From Biscogniauxia marginata (Eukaryota; Ascomycota; Sordariomycetes; Xylariales; Xylariaceae): 51,652 nt of DNA. The translations under genes and the position numbers were made by a program. Shown piece after piece: positions 25,164-37,439 of the stretch. The notes beneath the pieces are model-generated. The model saw only the letters and a list, made by a program, of their open reading frames with translations. It did not search any database and was not told the DNA's origin. The first letter of the stretch is position 1, and each line of letters begins with the position of its first letter. The stretch lies in NCBI GenBank assembly GCA_022695795.1, contig MU404226.1:1-51652 (forward strand). The letters are read 5' to 3'.

Positions 25164-26662
25164 ATGAGTAGTATGAAACCCCTTACTTTGGTAATTAAGC
25201 TTGGTAAGTCATTTTATTCGCCTTTACCAGCATATGAAACTAAGAGCCCTTTCTGTCTGCCTCGTCTCCCACAGGGTTTTTCTAGCGCTAGTGGCTTGAA
25301 TACCTGAGCCTTTATTAATATCCAAGATAGGAACTAGTTCTATTGTTGACGAAAATACCCACGAAACGCTATTGCCCATTCTGAGTCTTATAGTGGTAAC
25401 TGCAGTCGCATTACGCAAGGATGGCCACAGAGTCGTTATTGTTTCTTCCGGTGCCCTTGGTCTCGGTCTTCAACGTATGGGCATTGAACGAAGGCCCAAG
25501 CACCTGTCGCGCTCGCAGGCCTTGGCCGCCATTGGCCAGTGTCGCTTGATCAGTCTATGGGATCAACTTTTCGGATATCACTGCCAGCCGGTGGCCCAGA
25601 TTCTCCTTACCAGAAATGATATTGCAGATGTTGGTGACAACTTACCTCTTTCAAATGGTATATTCTAGTTACTAAATTCTTTGACAGCATAACAATTATT
25701 TGAACGCTCAAAATACAATGTCTGAACTCCTTGAGCGAGGTGTTATTCCGATTGTTAATGAAAATGATGCTTTAGCTAGAGCTGAGATCAAGTTCGGCGA
25801 TAATGACACTTTAGCAGCCATGATCGCCGCTATGGTCCATTCCGACATTCTTTTTCTGATGACCGATGTTGATTGCCTTTACAACAAGAATCCTCGCACC
25901 AACCCTGATGCGCAGCCAATTCAGCTTGTCGAGGCTGCCGACTCTCCTATAGCCGATGGTGAGTTAGCTCGTCATTTTGCATGTTTGTATTTCTGACGTG
26001 TCGAAGTGTCCAGCATGGGCTCAGCATTAGGAACCGGTGGTATGAACACCAAGGTAGTTGCCGCTAAGCTCGCCGCGTCAGCTGGAGTCACTACTGTTAT
26101 CACTCGTTCCTCAAGCCCCGACCGCATTCATAAAATCGTGCAATATGTCCAAATGAGGAAGAGTTCATTCACCGGGTCCCAGCCCATAACCGAAACGGGA
26201 CAGACAGGGGATCCGCTATCACGAGTGACAGTTACGGAAACCTCGAGAGTACAGGAGCTTCCGCTCCACACAATGTTCCTACCACTGTTACAGCCTGTTC
26301 GCGATCGAAACTTTTGGCTGCTTCATGGCTTGACTCCTCGTGGAACACTGTATATCGATGGTGGCGCCTATTGTGGACTTGTTGATAACGCCGGCCTTCT
26401 AGCTGTACATATCTTGGACGTGGAAGGATTTTTTGCATCTCGCGAAGCGGTTCGTCTGGTCGTGACGGATCATAAGTTAGATCAAGCACAAGATGAAAAG
26501 TCATGTGAAGCCACACGGGTAGAGGTGGGACGAGCCCTTGTTAACTACGCAGCTCCTGACATATCTCGCATCAAAGGACGTCGGAGCGATCAAATTGAGG
26601 TCTTGTTGGGTTATATAGACAGCCGGTATGTTGCTGACAGAAGCAACATAGGTTTATTTTAA
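25164..26662 (+). CDS. PRO1: Glutamate 5-kinase with PUA domain
   Basis: Catalyses ATP-dependent phosphorylation of L-glutamate to gamma-glutamyl phosphate, the first step of proline synthesis, in the cytosol. The model is 25164..25203, 25331..25629, 25688..25958, 26007..26662, giving 421 aa, close to the yeast enzyme. Introns are 127, 58 and 48 nt. The second uses a weaker donor (GTTGGT) chosen because it restores the conserved NNYLNAQNT block exactly. Seen: an amino-acid-kinase fold with IKLGTSS (about 11-17), [10 protein letters not shown] (about 50), [20 protein letters not shown] (134-153), [13 protein letters not shown] and GTGGMNTK (212-219), then a C-terminal PUA domain (about 310-415, [17 protein letters not shown]). 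Core catalytic blocks are intact. Several usually constant positions differ (ALARAE before [18 protein letters not shown] in the PUA domain), so this may be a diverged paralogue and not the only housekeeping copy. Confidence 0.9.
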
Positions 26663-27773
26663 TAGACCAGGTTTCATAGGAATGAACGCAAGTAAATCAA
26701 CTCAATACGGTCCTTTAAGAGAAGGAAAAGAAAAAACAACACGCTTTCTTACATTGATACATTTAATTTAATCCTAAGATACGCGAACCTAACTTAGCGA
26801 AGTACAACTTTTAAGTGTTAATTCCAACCATGTCGAAATAATGATCTTGATATATGACCACTGTTTATGGCTGGCTTAATCCTGGACGGGATCGAGAACG
26901 TTAAGGTGATGTCGCGCATGAGGTTATTCTGAGCTGAAGCTCGCCCTAGGCTAAATATCACGTGCTAGGCGCACTTGGCAGAATGAGTTCGCAGCTCTCT
27001 ATATTCCTTCAACTACGGTTGACCTCAACGGCCAGGTCGGCACTAACCAACCTGTCCTCCGGGTACGGACTTCTCCATGACCCCCTAGATAATAGCATGT
27101 ACCGTCAGTTATGCGGGTTATGTGTAAAATGTTGTTACGATATGAAAAGCAACGGCATTTTATAAAGCAGCAGTTAAGCGTAAATTATGTGTATTAAATT
27201 CTATTAGTACCTTATAGCCAGCTTAATTCTCCTCGAACTTTCCGTTGAGGAGTGGGGTTTGTTTAAGGGTGTGAGAGGGGGGAAACCCCATACAAGTTGA
27301 CAAAGTTATTATAATACGTCTAATTTTCAGCAGAACTCCGGGCTTAACAGAAGCCTTTTATTGCGAGCCTAGCGTGAGCGACGCCTTTGGTGTAATAATT
27401 TGGGGGGGTTAACCTTGACGGATTAGGAAATCTTACTCAGACAACGTGACATTTAATTGGCTCTTGAAGACTAAATAATTGACTTGTCGTTCGTAGAGAT
27501 TTGCGATTCATTATATAGCTCTTGGAAACTAAACGGCTAAAGTGCACGGGCTACACCGGTAGAGTAAGCCACGAACATGAAGCCACTTAGGAAGCCGTAA
27601 GGACTTTGGAGCCGTGAGGGCCTAGGAGCCGTATATGGAGCCATCATGTATATCTAGACCCGTATGGGATTGAGCCCCCTCACTGCTTCCCCGCCACGAA
27701 GCTTGCGGAGGCGTGACGGTACGCATTGAAAATAAAACCCACCCTGACCTGCATGAAAAGACTTAGCCAAGAC

Positions 27774-27934
27774 TGTCAGTCAATTCCATGTTATAGATTC
27801 TGACATGACTTAACACAGTCTATCAATGACTAGAGATTCTGACATGGCCTGACATGTTCAAGCGTAGAAGGGGGCCGCGAAAGAACGGCCCCGGTGTAAG
27901 TGTTATGGTGTCAGGGGTCAGGTGTCAGTTGTCA
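27774..27934. promoter_or_regulatory. TGTCA/TGACA motif array upstream of the oxygenase
   Basis: Seven copies of TGTCA or its complement lie in 161 bp: 27774, 27801, 27840, 27850, 27909, 27923 and 27930 (start positions). AGATTCTGACATG occurs twice as a 13-bp direct repeat (27795-27807 and 27834-27846). The array ends about 170 bp before the chosen ATG of the 2OG oxygenase. It looks like a binding-site cluster, but no binding protein can be named. Confidence 0.4.
27871..27892. other. GC-rich hairpin
   Basis: GGGGCCG and CGGCCCC form a perfect 7-bp stem around an 8-nt loop. It sits inside the TGTCA array region. It could be a structural or binding element, or chance. Confidence 0.25.
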
Positions 27935-28106
27935 GGTTCCTATTCTTGCAACCTTTGTTAATAAGTCATCTTGAATTACTAGCGAACAGCGCAATGCACA
28001 TTGGAAATATTTAAACCCAAGAAAAGGATCCCCTTCACTAATGATCAACAGGTCTCTCAAGCTAAGCTGGACGGATCAGACTACCACCCACATCGTATCA
28101 CAAAAC

Positions 28107-29056
28107 ATGGCTACCTTGGGCAAGAACGCGGTTCCCTACAAATCGGAATGGAAGCGTACAAGTGATGTTCCTCTGACGAGGGATAACTTTTTAGACCTTC
28201 TGCATGGGCGAACCCCCACGATCAAAGAATCTGGATTTCTTACACCTGAAGAGTGTTTCAAGTTTGAGAAGGAGCTGAGTCATAAAATCTCACCATACAA
28301 ACATTACACCGGGCCCTTGTTGCAAAAGGTCGGCGTTGCCCAGTTTGAATTCCAAGCCCAAGCGGCTGAGGATTTCAAAAACCGCGGAGATGGTAAGACT
28401 ACCTCCTGTATAACTTTGCTCATTATCCTGACGGATGTTATGTCTTAGAGAAAGAGCAGTACTTCAAAGAGGCTGCCAAATGGCAAGACCTCCACGACAA
28501 GCTAGCCATTAGCACCGGTGTCAATGTTTGGGGGAAAGTGGTCGACATCCTCCGGGGCCTTCTACCCGATTATGAAATTGTCGTCGCCTCTGAAGGACTG
28601 GAGAAGACCTACTTTTCCGGGATTTATCGAGCACTCAACGACTCCACCCATCTACACTGTGACTGGTCACCATACGACTCTTTGACAGAGGATTGGATAA
28701 TCAACCAAGTTACGCATCAAGCTGTATTCAATCTCTACTTGGCTCCGGTGGTTGGGGGGAGGACGTTCGTACATGATGTTCAATGGTCCGAGGAATGCTT
28801 GAAATTCCGTGACCCAGAGTCTTACGGATACAGTCGCGAGGTCACTGAAGGTCGCCAGAAGGCTATCGTTTCGCCTCAGCCAGGTGACTTGTGTTTCTTC
28901 AACTCCAGGAACATGCACGAAGTTGAAAAGGTGGAACCAACGCCTTGCCCAGAGCTAGGGCTACCTTACCGACCGCGCCTCACTCTGAGCAGCTTCATGG
29001 GCCTGGTCCCAGCAGAAAAGACTGGCGGAAAGCCTCGCTTGATCCTCTGGTCCTGA
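28107..29056 (+). CDS. 2-oxoglutarate/Fe(II)-dependent oxygenase
   Basis: A non-haem iron oxygenase that would couple oxidation of 2-oxoglutarate to hydroxylation of a substrate. The model is 28107..28392, 28449..29056, giving 297 aa; the in-frame ATG at 28041 would add 22 residues. The 56-nt intron runs GTAAGA to TAG. The iron triad is visible: H165 and D167 in HLHCDW and H252 in NSRNMHEV, with a likely 2OG-binding Arg about 20 residues later (RPRLTLSSF, R272). Jelly-roll blocks VFNLYLAPVVGGRTFVHD, ESYGYSREV and PQPGDLCFFNSRN resemble small-molecule (amino-acid-type) hydroxylases more than collagen prolyl hydroxylases. That comparison is from memory of the family. Its neighbour is a proline-pathway kinase, so a proline-like substrate is a reasonable guess, not shown. 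A TGTCA array lies upstream. Confidence 0.82.
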
Positions 29057-29310
29057 ATGGGAGGTTTGAGGTGGCCTAACCAAAGACGTTGACATGTTTA
29101 TGAGGATCAAGATGCTTATTCCTAGCGAGCTCTCAACATTCATTAAGACTTAGGTTGTTGCCCTTGAATTCTGCGATGGGTCGTGGCCTCTGTAGATAGT
29201 TCATGTAATGAAAACACTCTTTTGACTTACCAACAAGTCACTCTCTGTTCTTGGACCACTTATACTCAGGTATATTGATCACATTCATTCCGAGGCCTAT
29301 CCCGATCCTC

Positions 29311-29769
29311 TTATAGCACTAGTGTGACTTCTTCGCAGGCGTCAGAACAGTCTTTTATCATGCCACCGTGCATGGGGTCGTTTTGCCCATTGCGTCTTGG
29401 GAAATCAACTTTTTGTATGTCGAAGTCGCTCTTCTCTTGGTTGGCCAGTAGCTCTACTGCTTGTAGTACCTGCAAGGAGCTGTCTAACGTGTTCTTGTCT
29501 TCATCTGGTGTTTCTGAGCAGGTCGATAGGCCGTCAGGGTATACTACTACAATCTTATTGACCATGGTTGAAAGCTCTCTGGTGCATTGGCCAGTCAGAA
29601 TGGCATGGCCAGATACTCGAAGCGCCCGTAGCATGTTCTGAGTGTTGTCTTCCATTTCTCTCCTGAGACGATCCGTGCCAGGTAGTAGGCATCTGGTAAG
29701 TCGGGTGCTATGAACCATTAGATCTTTCGTAGCTTGTATCGTAGTTCGTGTATGGGTTGTAGAGGGCAT
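29311..29769 (-). CDS. Hypothetical protein, 152 aa
   Basis: A single uninterrupted frame with a true ATG and protein-like composition (many Glu, Lys and Asp, predicted helical stretches, no low complexity). I recognise no family, signal peptide or membrane segment. It is convergent with the 2OG oxygenase and is the last possible gene before the AT block. An overlapping plus-strand frame (29324-29641) is Ser/Cys-rich and less likely. It could be a truncated exon of a larger gene. Confidence 0.4.
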   Translation of the reverse strand: MPSTTHTRTTIQATKDLMVHSTRLTRCLLPGTDRLRREMEDNTQNMLRALRVSGHAILTGQCTRELSTMVNKIVVVYPDGLSTCSETPDEDKNTLDSSLQVLQAVELLANQEKSDFDIQKVDFPRRNGQNDPMHGGMIKDCSDACEEVTLVL

Positions 29770-30280
29770 CAGTTCTAAATCGTGATGCCATTGAGCTGTT
29801 TATAAGACGTGCCTGTAGTTTGCTAGTCTTTTGATATAGATAAGATTAGGTACCCTGCGAGTGATATCGATAGTCTGTTGTATCTTGCTTCAGGTTCTGG
29901 TCGAGGCATTCCCTATGTTCTCGTTGTTCGTCGTTGAGTTTATATATCGGGAAATTTTATATATGCTCTCCTTTCTTAAAAGTTTATACAAGTCACTTTA
30001 TTATAGATATAAAGCTTTTATTTCTTATTATACTTAGCTTTACATTGTAGTTATTTAATAATAACACCTTTAAAATTAAATATAAAATCATTATTTTAAA
30101 AAGCTTTAACGTATTATATAAGTAAGTAAGTTATATAAACGAGTAAACTAGTTTTTATAATTTTTATAACATTAAAATTAATTAATAATTACTATTATTT
30201 AAATCGTTTTTTAATTTTATACTTTAAAAATTAAATACTTTTTATATTAAGTATTTAGTTTTTCAACGTATAATTTAAGT
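29770..30280. repeat. Transition into second AT block; family X end
   Basis: Composition falls steadily to AT-rich after about 29950. 30110-30280 matches the outer edge and hairpin of family X (as 3860-4060 and 13330-13530), plus orientation, heavily mutated. No gene seen. Confidence 0.5.
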
Positions 30281-30282
30281 CT

Positions 30283-30395
30283 ATTAATAAAAACTAATAA
30301 TATTAATAAAAACTAATAATATTAATAAAAACTAATAATATTAATAAAAACTAATAATATTAATAAAAACTAATAATATTAATAAAAACTAATAA
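30283..30395. repeat. 19-bp tandem repeat, cut by an assembly gap
   Basis: About six perfect copies of a 19-bp unit (ATTAATAAAAACTAATAAT) run straight into the N block. The true array length is unknown because the gap lies inside or at its end. Confidence 0.85.
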
Positions 30396-30495
30396 NNNNN
30401 NNNNNNNNNNNNNNNNNNNNNNNNNNNNNNNNNNNNNNNNNNNNNNNNNNNNNNNNNNNNNNNNNNNNNNNNNNNNNNNNNNNNNNNNNNNNNNN
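30396..30495. other. Assembly gap of exactly 100 N
   Basis: One hundred N bases, a conventional placeholder for a gap of unknown size. The sequence after it is no longer the 19-bp tandem repeat. Confidence 0.98.
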
Positions 30496-30935
30496 TATTA
30501 ATAAAAAATTAATTATCGTAAATTAATAATATTTTATAATATTTCTTATATAATATTATAAAAACGAAATAATAATATATTTACATAATTAATTATAAAA
30601 CTAAATATTTAAAAACTTATATTTTATATCATAATAGTGCCTTATAATTATTATATTAATAACTTAAAAGGTCAACGATTTCACTTATAAAAGTAAAATT
30701 CAAGGTTTTAATCTTGTTATATATAATTAACCACCTTGTAACTAACTAGTCACTTTATAACATTTTATAAAAATTAATTATTATTTAATATATTATTATA
30801 ATAATAAAATTATTGATTTTATATAATAAAAAAATCATTTTAAACGCATTTAAATAAATAAAGATTGATTGTTAAAAACCTTTTTATAAAAATTTAAATT
30901 AATATATATATATATATATAATTTTAACGATATAA
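30496..30935 (+). repeat. Family X fragment containing a RIPped MITE copy
   Basis: The flanks match internal family X (about 4150-4620). A roughly 120-bp segment at 30626-30744 matches the better preserved MITE-like element at 39005-39124 with C-to-T and G-to-A differences, such as AAAAGGTCAACGATTTCAC against AAAAGGTCAGCGATTTCAC. The fragment is interrupted on its right by the LTR retrotransposon. Confidence 0.55.
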
Positions 30936-31391
30936 TGTTACGAACCTCCTTTTCTTCTATGTGTCACATGTGGATCACGTAACCAGAAAAGCGCCGTTAG
31001 GCGCTTGATTGAGAAAGAACGCCGTTTGAGGATTTAATAGATTAGTGAATCATGAATAAGAGATTTATAATTCTATAATTAAATAAATTATTAAATTATA
31101 AATAAGAATTTAATAATTTAATGATTTACTTAATAATAAGAAGAGAAGAACGGGTATAAGTAAATTAAAGTTTTTTATGTATTTAATCGTTCGTTTTTTT
31201 AATTATTAATTTAAGATTATAATTACTTCTTAATATTATAGTAAGAGTACCTTAAAATCTTTTTAACGAATAAGATATTATGAATTTTTTGAATTAATCT
31301 TAATTTATTATTACTTTTAAAAATAAGAAAACCTAGTACGTATTTACTTGTGAAGTTAATTAACTAAGAATATATAAGGAGGTTCGTTACA
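30936..31391 (+). repeat. 5' LTR of the chromovirus
   Basis: 456 bp, flanked by 16-bp terminal inverted repeats (TGTTACGAACCTCCTT at the start, its complement at the end). Compared with the 3' LTR, its first 150 bp keep many Gs and Cs, while its last 60 bp are more mutated. A candidate primer-binding site follows immediately (31392 onward) but cannot be matched to a tRNA. Confidence 0.88.
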
Positions 31392-34300
31392 TTTTGATAG
31401 CTTTTTAATTAGTGCTTAATATTAGTTTAAAAGAAAGGACTCTCGGTTAAACTATTTTAAGATAAATATACCCCTTAAGACTAAAAAGTAATAAGAAAAG
31501 AAATAAATAAAAGAATAATAATTAATAAGCTTTTAAATGAAAGCTTTAAATTTTTTTACGATATAATAAAAAGGTTTAAAAGAATTAATATAAGAATTAA
31601 TTATAGTTATAATTAAAAAAAAGCCTTAAAAAGAATTATTTAAAAAAAAAGAAAAGGAGGAAAAAAAAGCATTTAAAAAAGAAAATAAATAACTAGAGTT
31701 ACTTTTAAACGATAACGACTTTCGATATAAAAAGTTTTAAATTAATTATATTTAATAAGTATAATAAGTCGAGTAATTTAAAAGGATTTTTAATTTAAGT
31801 TAGAACTTATTTACGGTTTTATTACGGAACAATTACTATTAAAAAATAAAAAGTTTTTACGGTATTTTAGCTTTTTATCGGAATTATTTTAACTTGGTTT
31901 TAATTAATATTAAAAAATTACTTGGATAATAAATAAAGCGCTTAAAAAGATATAAAAAAGGGTTTTAAAAATTATAAGGAGTTTAAAAAATAATTTAAGT
32001 TTATATTTAATAACCTAATTTTTAAGTAATAAGTTAAAGCTTAACTTTATAAATTACGATAAGATAAAAAGGCTTTAAATTACGTTATTAAGTTTAAAAA
32101 ACTCGTAAGTTAGTTATAATTACTTGTTTTATTAAGGATTAAAAAACTATATAAAAAAAAGAACCTAAAAAAGTGGTATTAAAATAAAGAAAAGCATTAA
32201 AACTAAGTTAAACCTTATTAAAATTAACGCTACTTAAAAAAAGCAAAAGAAATAAAATAAAATAATTATTAAATATTTTAACTATAAAAAAAGGGATATT
32301 ATAAAAACGAGTATCGAAATTTTAAGAAATAAAAACTAAAAATAAGAAGGATTTCTTAACTCGAGAAAAGAACCTTTAAAATAAGGGTTTAATTCGAAGA
32401 TAATAAGGAGGTAAATTAAGTGTTTATTATTACTACTATTAAGGCAAAAAAGGACGAGGAAGTCTTTATAAGGGAAGGTTGTAAATATTATTAAGTTAGC
32501 TTTTAGGATTATTCGAAGCACGGTTACTTATATTTAGGGTATTTCACGCTAAAATAAGCCAGGTAAGGATATAATAAAGGCGAATTATTATATAAGTATA
32601 ATACTTATAAACTAAGATACGACTTAGGAGTTAAGTCGGATTATAATGAATTATATTGAAGTTATTATAATAATAATAAATGTAAAACATATTAAGGAAG
32701 AAGTAAATATAATAGCTTAAACCGGAAGTTTTATATAAATAATAATTGCGATATTTATTAAAACTTAAATAATGTTAATTAACTTAATAAGTTATTAAGT
32801 GAAAAACCTGAATTAAAAGAAATAAAATAATTAAAAAACGAAACATTTTAACTTAATAAAAGTGGAATAATAAAATCATAAAAAGAATATATATCGCTAC
32901 ATTAGAGCTTTTATATTAATAACGCTTGTTAAGTATATAAAAGTTTTAAAGATAAAGCCGGTTATTATTCTTAAAAACTAAAAAGCGATGACACGAAAGA
33001 AAACGAATGTATTTGCGATAACGCCCCACGATGGCTATAATATTTTAAAGTATATTATTTTTATTTAAGTTCCGAAAAAAGTAATAAAGTAATTATTAAG
33101 GGTTATATATATTATATCTTAATATTATGCGATATATACAATTTACTTGAAACGGGTTTTAAAAAAGACCAAATTAAAGAAAAATTATAGGAATTATAAA
33201 AAGAATTATATTTTTTATATTAACTCGAAAAGCGAGCTAAGTACGATATAAATGTATTTAGATTCGTAAAGAAGTACTTAATAAAATAATAAGTAAAAAT
33301 ACGTACGACTAAATTAAGCTATAAATAAATCGTTAAAATATATTTTTAAAAATTTATATAAATTTATAAGGAAATATTAAGTTATTTTTAACAAGTAAAT
33401 TTAAGAATTATACTTTTTATTCGAAAATAATTTAAGTTATAAAAAGGCCCTCAAAAAAGAATTAAAGTTTTAATATATAAGGTTTTATATAAAAAATAGA
33501 CTTTTTACTCCTTATTACTAAAAAGGTAATTAAAGAAATTATTTAAATAACAATTACTAAAAACACGTTTTTATAAAAGCCTAAAAATGGAAAAATATTA
33601 AGGTCGTAACGACCTAAAAAAACCCAAAAAAGAGGAAACGTGGAAAACCAAAAAACGGTAAAGACTCTCGCTAATAAAGCAATAAAAAGTCATAAATAAT
33701 AAATCTTTATACGAAGTTTAGTTAAAACTTAATAATATTATTATAACTAAAGTTAAGTATAATAAAAAGGAGTATAAAGCCTTTATAAACTTAGAAATAA
33801 ATAAAAACTATATTTTAATTAAAGTAACTTAAAAGAATAAAATATTATAAGTATATAAATAAAATTCATATAAATTACGGAACTTTAAAGGATATATATT
33901 TAATTATAAAAATAATAAGGTATTAAAAGAAATAATCTTTTTTTTAATAACTATTTAAAAACATCCCAAGTAAGTTATTTTTAATATTATATATATATTA
34001 AATCACGATATAATCTTAAGAGTAAATTAGTTTAAAAAAATAATTTATAAATAAATTTCGAGATAAATACGCTTTATTAGAATTAAAATTAAAAGAAGTT
34101 AATTATTATAAGTTATAAAATAAATACCACAAATAACACTAAAAAACGAATATAAAGACGAAATATATCGCTTATATAATTTAAGTAATTAAGCTTAAAA
34201 ATCTAATAAAAAAAGTACTACGCGAGTACCTCCGTTTTTATAAATTATTTAAAAATAAACCAAAAAAAGAATTATTAAAATATAACTAATAAGATTACTA

Positions 34301-37300
34301 GATTTACTTTAAAAAAGGAAAATAACCGAAATTATTCTTAGTATATTTTATAAATCAAGAAAAACAAAAGGCATTATAAAAAGGAATTTAAAAGGAATTT
34401 AATAAAGAATATATTTAAGAATTAAAATCCTTATTAAAATACTTAGTAATTATAGTATTAAAAGTTAATAAAAACGAAAAATAACGTATTAATAAAAAAA
34501 AGAAATTTAATATAACGACAAGTAATTAATCATTAACACTTTAATAAAGTAACAAAAAAACAAATATTTATTATTATTAATAAAACTTATAAAAAAGCAA
34601 ATTAACAAAGTCTAAATCTTTATAGTATTAAACTTTCGCGATAATTATTACATAATTAAAATAATTAAAAAATATAAATAATATACCGCTTTCCGGACGG
34701 TATATAAATATTATAAATATAAAGTTATGCTATTTAAACTTACTAATATACCCGCTACATTTTAACATATAATTATAACGATCTTTCGTAAGTTTCTAAA
34801 TAAATTTGTATTTGTTTATTTAAACGATATATTAATTTACTCAAAAAGCGAAAAAGAGTATAAAAACATATAAAATGAATATTAAAAGCCCTAAAAAAAG
34901 TAAACCTACTTATTTATTTAACTAAAAATAAATAACATATTTAAAAACTAAATTATTTAAGGTTTATAATAAGTTTAAAAGAAATCCGTATTTAAAAAAG
35001 AAAAATAATAATAATTAAGGATTAACTAAAACCTAAAAGTGTTATAAATATACGCGTGTTTTTTAGCTTTATTAATTACGTTAAATAACTTATTTAAGAT
35101 TTCAAGCGAATCGTTAAACTATTAACGGAACTAATTACCTTAATAAAAATAAAAGAAGCTTTTTAGTAACTAAAAGAAGTTATAACTAATAAGGTTATAT
35201 ATAAACTTTTAAACGAAAATAAAAAGAAACGATTAAAGATAAACGCCTTAAATTTCGCTATCGAAATAGTTTTAAAGCAACTAAAAAATAATAAAAAGTA
35301 GTACTTAGTCGCGTACTTATCTAAGGCATTATATAATGCTAAATTAAATTATTAAATCTATAATAAGGAATTATTAATAATTATTAAAGCATTAAAAAAT
35401 AAGAACTATAACTTAATAAAACCAAGGAACCTATTAATATCTATTTAAACTATAAAAACTTTATACGATTTATAATAACGTAAACGCTTAATTAAAAATA
35501 TAAACATTAAATAATCTTTTTATTTAATTTTAATTTTAGAATTTATTACATTAAAAAAACATTTAAATAAATCTTTTTAATAAAAAAAGAAACTATAAAT
35601 TAAAAATTAATAAAAGAGATATCTAGATATTTAAATAACAAAGTAATAAATTAATATAAAAAACTAAAAACAATACTTCAAAGAAAGTTACAATTAAAAA
35701 GAAAAGTAATTATAGTTTTAATAAAGATTTACATATTAAAATAAATCTAAAACGAATTTATTAAGGAATTTCACAAATACCCTTTACACGGTTACCAAGG
35801 AATTTTCAAAACGTTAAAATAACTTTAAAAAGAATTCAACTTTCTAAAAATGCGATAAATAGTTAAAAGAGTTATAAAGAGTTATAACGTTTATAATAAA
35901 GCTAAAGCATCACGATATAAACCATATAAATTATTATAATTAACTTAAATACTTAATAAAGCATGACACACGATTATATAAGATTTTATAATAAAACTCT
36001 TTAAATTAAAAGACTTTATTATAAAAGTACTTTATAATAATATATAAATAATTATTAATAAACTTACGAAATATACTTATTTCCTATTATTTAACGAATT
36101 AAGTATAATAAAATAACTAGTTTTTAGTTTCTTAAAAAAGTATATTAATAAACATGAATTATTAAAACGTATTATTTTAAATAAAAACAAATTATTTACA
36201 TTAAAATTTTAAACTAGCTTAATAAAACGAATAAAAGTTAAATAAAAATTATTTATAACGTATTATCCTTAATTAAACGAATAAATAAAAAAACTAATTT
36301 AAATAATAAAATAATAAAGTATTATAACAAAAAAAGAATTAAAGGATTAATTCTTAAAAAATATATAATTTACTTACTTCGCTAACGACAAAGCGTAATA
36401 ATAAAAACGCTTTAAATTAAAATAAAATGGCTTAATAAAAAACTTAAGTTTAAAAAGTTAAAACTATATAAAGTCGAGAAAGTTATTTCGAATGTTAATT
36501 ATAAATTAAAACTACTAAAAAAATCTAGAATATATCTAGTTTTTCATATATTATTATTAAAACTAATATTAAAAAACGCCTTATTAAAAACTTAAAACGA
36601 GATTAAAAAAAAACTAAATAAATACGAAATAAAAAAATTCTAGACTTAAAAAGGATTAATAATTAATTATAATATCTAGTTAAATAAAAAAACACTTAAA
36701 AAACTTAATAACTAAGCTTAAAAACTTTTACCAATAAAACCCGGATCGTCCGGGAGGATCTACGAATATAAGCCAAGGTCTAAAAAGAACAAATCGAAAA
36801 AAGAGAAAACCGCCGAAATAAATATATCTTGCCTAGATTTAAACTAATATAATAATTCCTTTATTCGTTACTATTCTTTAATAAAACGTTTTTATTTTTC
36901 CTTTTTACGCTTGATATAATCCAGCTTCTTAATAAAGTTTAAACTACGCGTAATTATTTTTTTTAAACTTTTTAAACTAAAGACGGCGCTAAGTACGAAG
37001 GCGATAAACACAATTTATTACGGCTTTTAAACGGATTTTAGCCTCTTTTAATTCGTTTTTAATTTTTTAAAATTATTTAATAATTTTAGTTATATTACTT
37101 TTTAAGATTTCGAAAATATCGTATTAAATACGATTTATTCGAATATACTTATTATAATGATTGAAGTTTTTCGAGGTAATATATTCTTTTTCGTTATAGT
37201 CGTAATAAAAACAAAGCATTTCTTTTCGATTTTTAAAAATAACTAAGTTTATTAAAACTAATTTATTTTTAACTTATTTATCAGCACAACAAAAAACTTT

Positions 37301-37439
37301 AAAGTTCTTTTTATAAACTTTTATAACATAATAAGACATAATAAAAAGGGGATAAAAAGGAACTTATTAATAAAGAAAAAAACTTTAATTATAATCTTTT
37401 TTATTTTTAAAGATAAAAATTCTTAAAAAGGAAAAATAA

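Larger units (their letters stand above)
26663..28040. other. 1.4-kb intergenic region with short repeats and TGTCA array
   Basis: No supported gene; the 26962-27165 frame has a real ATG but no family resemblance. It holds a CACGTG at 26959, irregular GAGCCGT repeats at about 27588-27645, a 7-bp perfect hairpin at 27871-27892 and the TGTCA array described separately. The right half is probably the promoter of the oxygenase gene. Confidence 0.4.

Noticed and set aside
26962..27165. 67-codon ORF between PRO1 and the oxygenase
   Set aside because: No domain and no conserved features; it is short enough to arise by chance.
30283..30395. CRISPR-like short regular repeats
   Set aside because: Units are contiguous 19-bp tandem copies without spacers, in a eukaryotic AT-rich repeat block.
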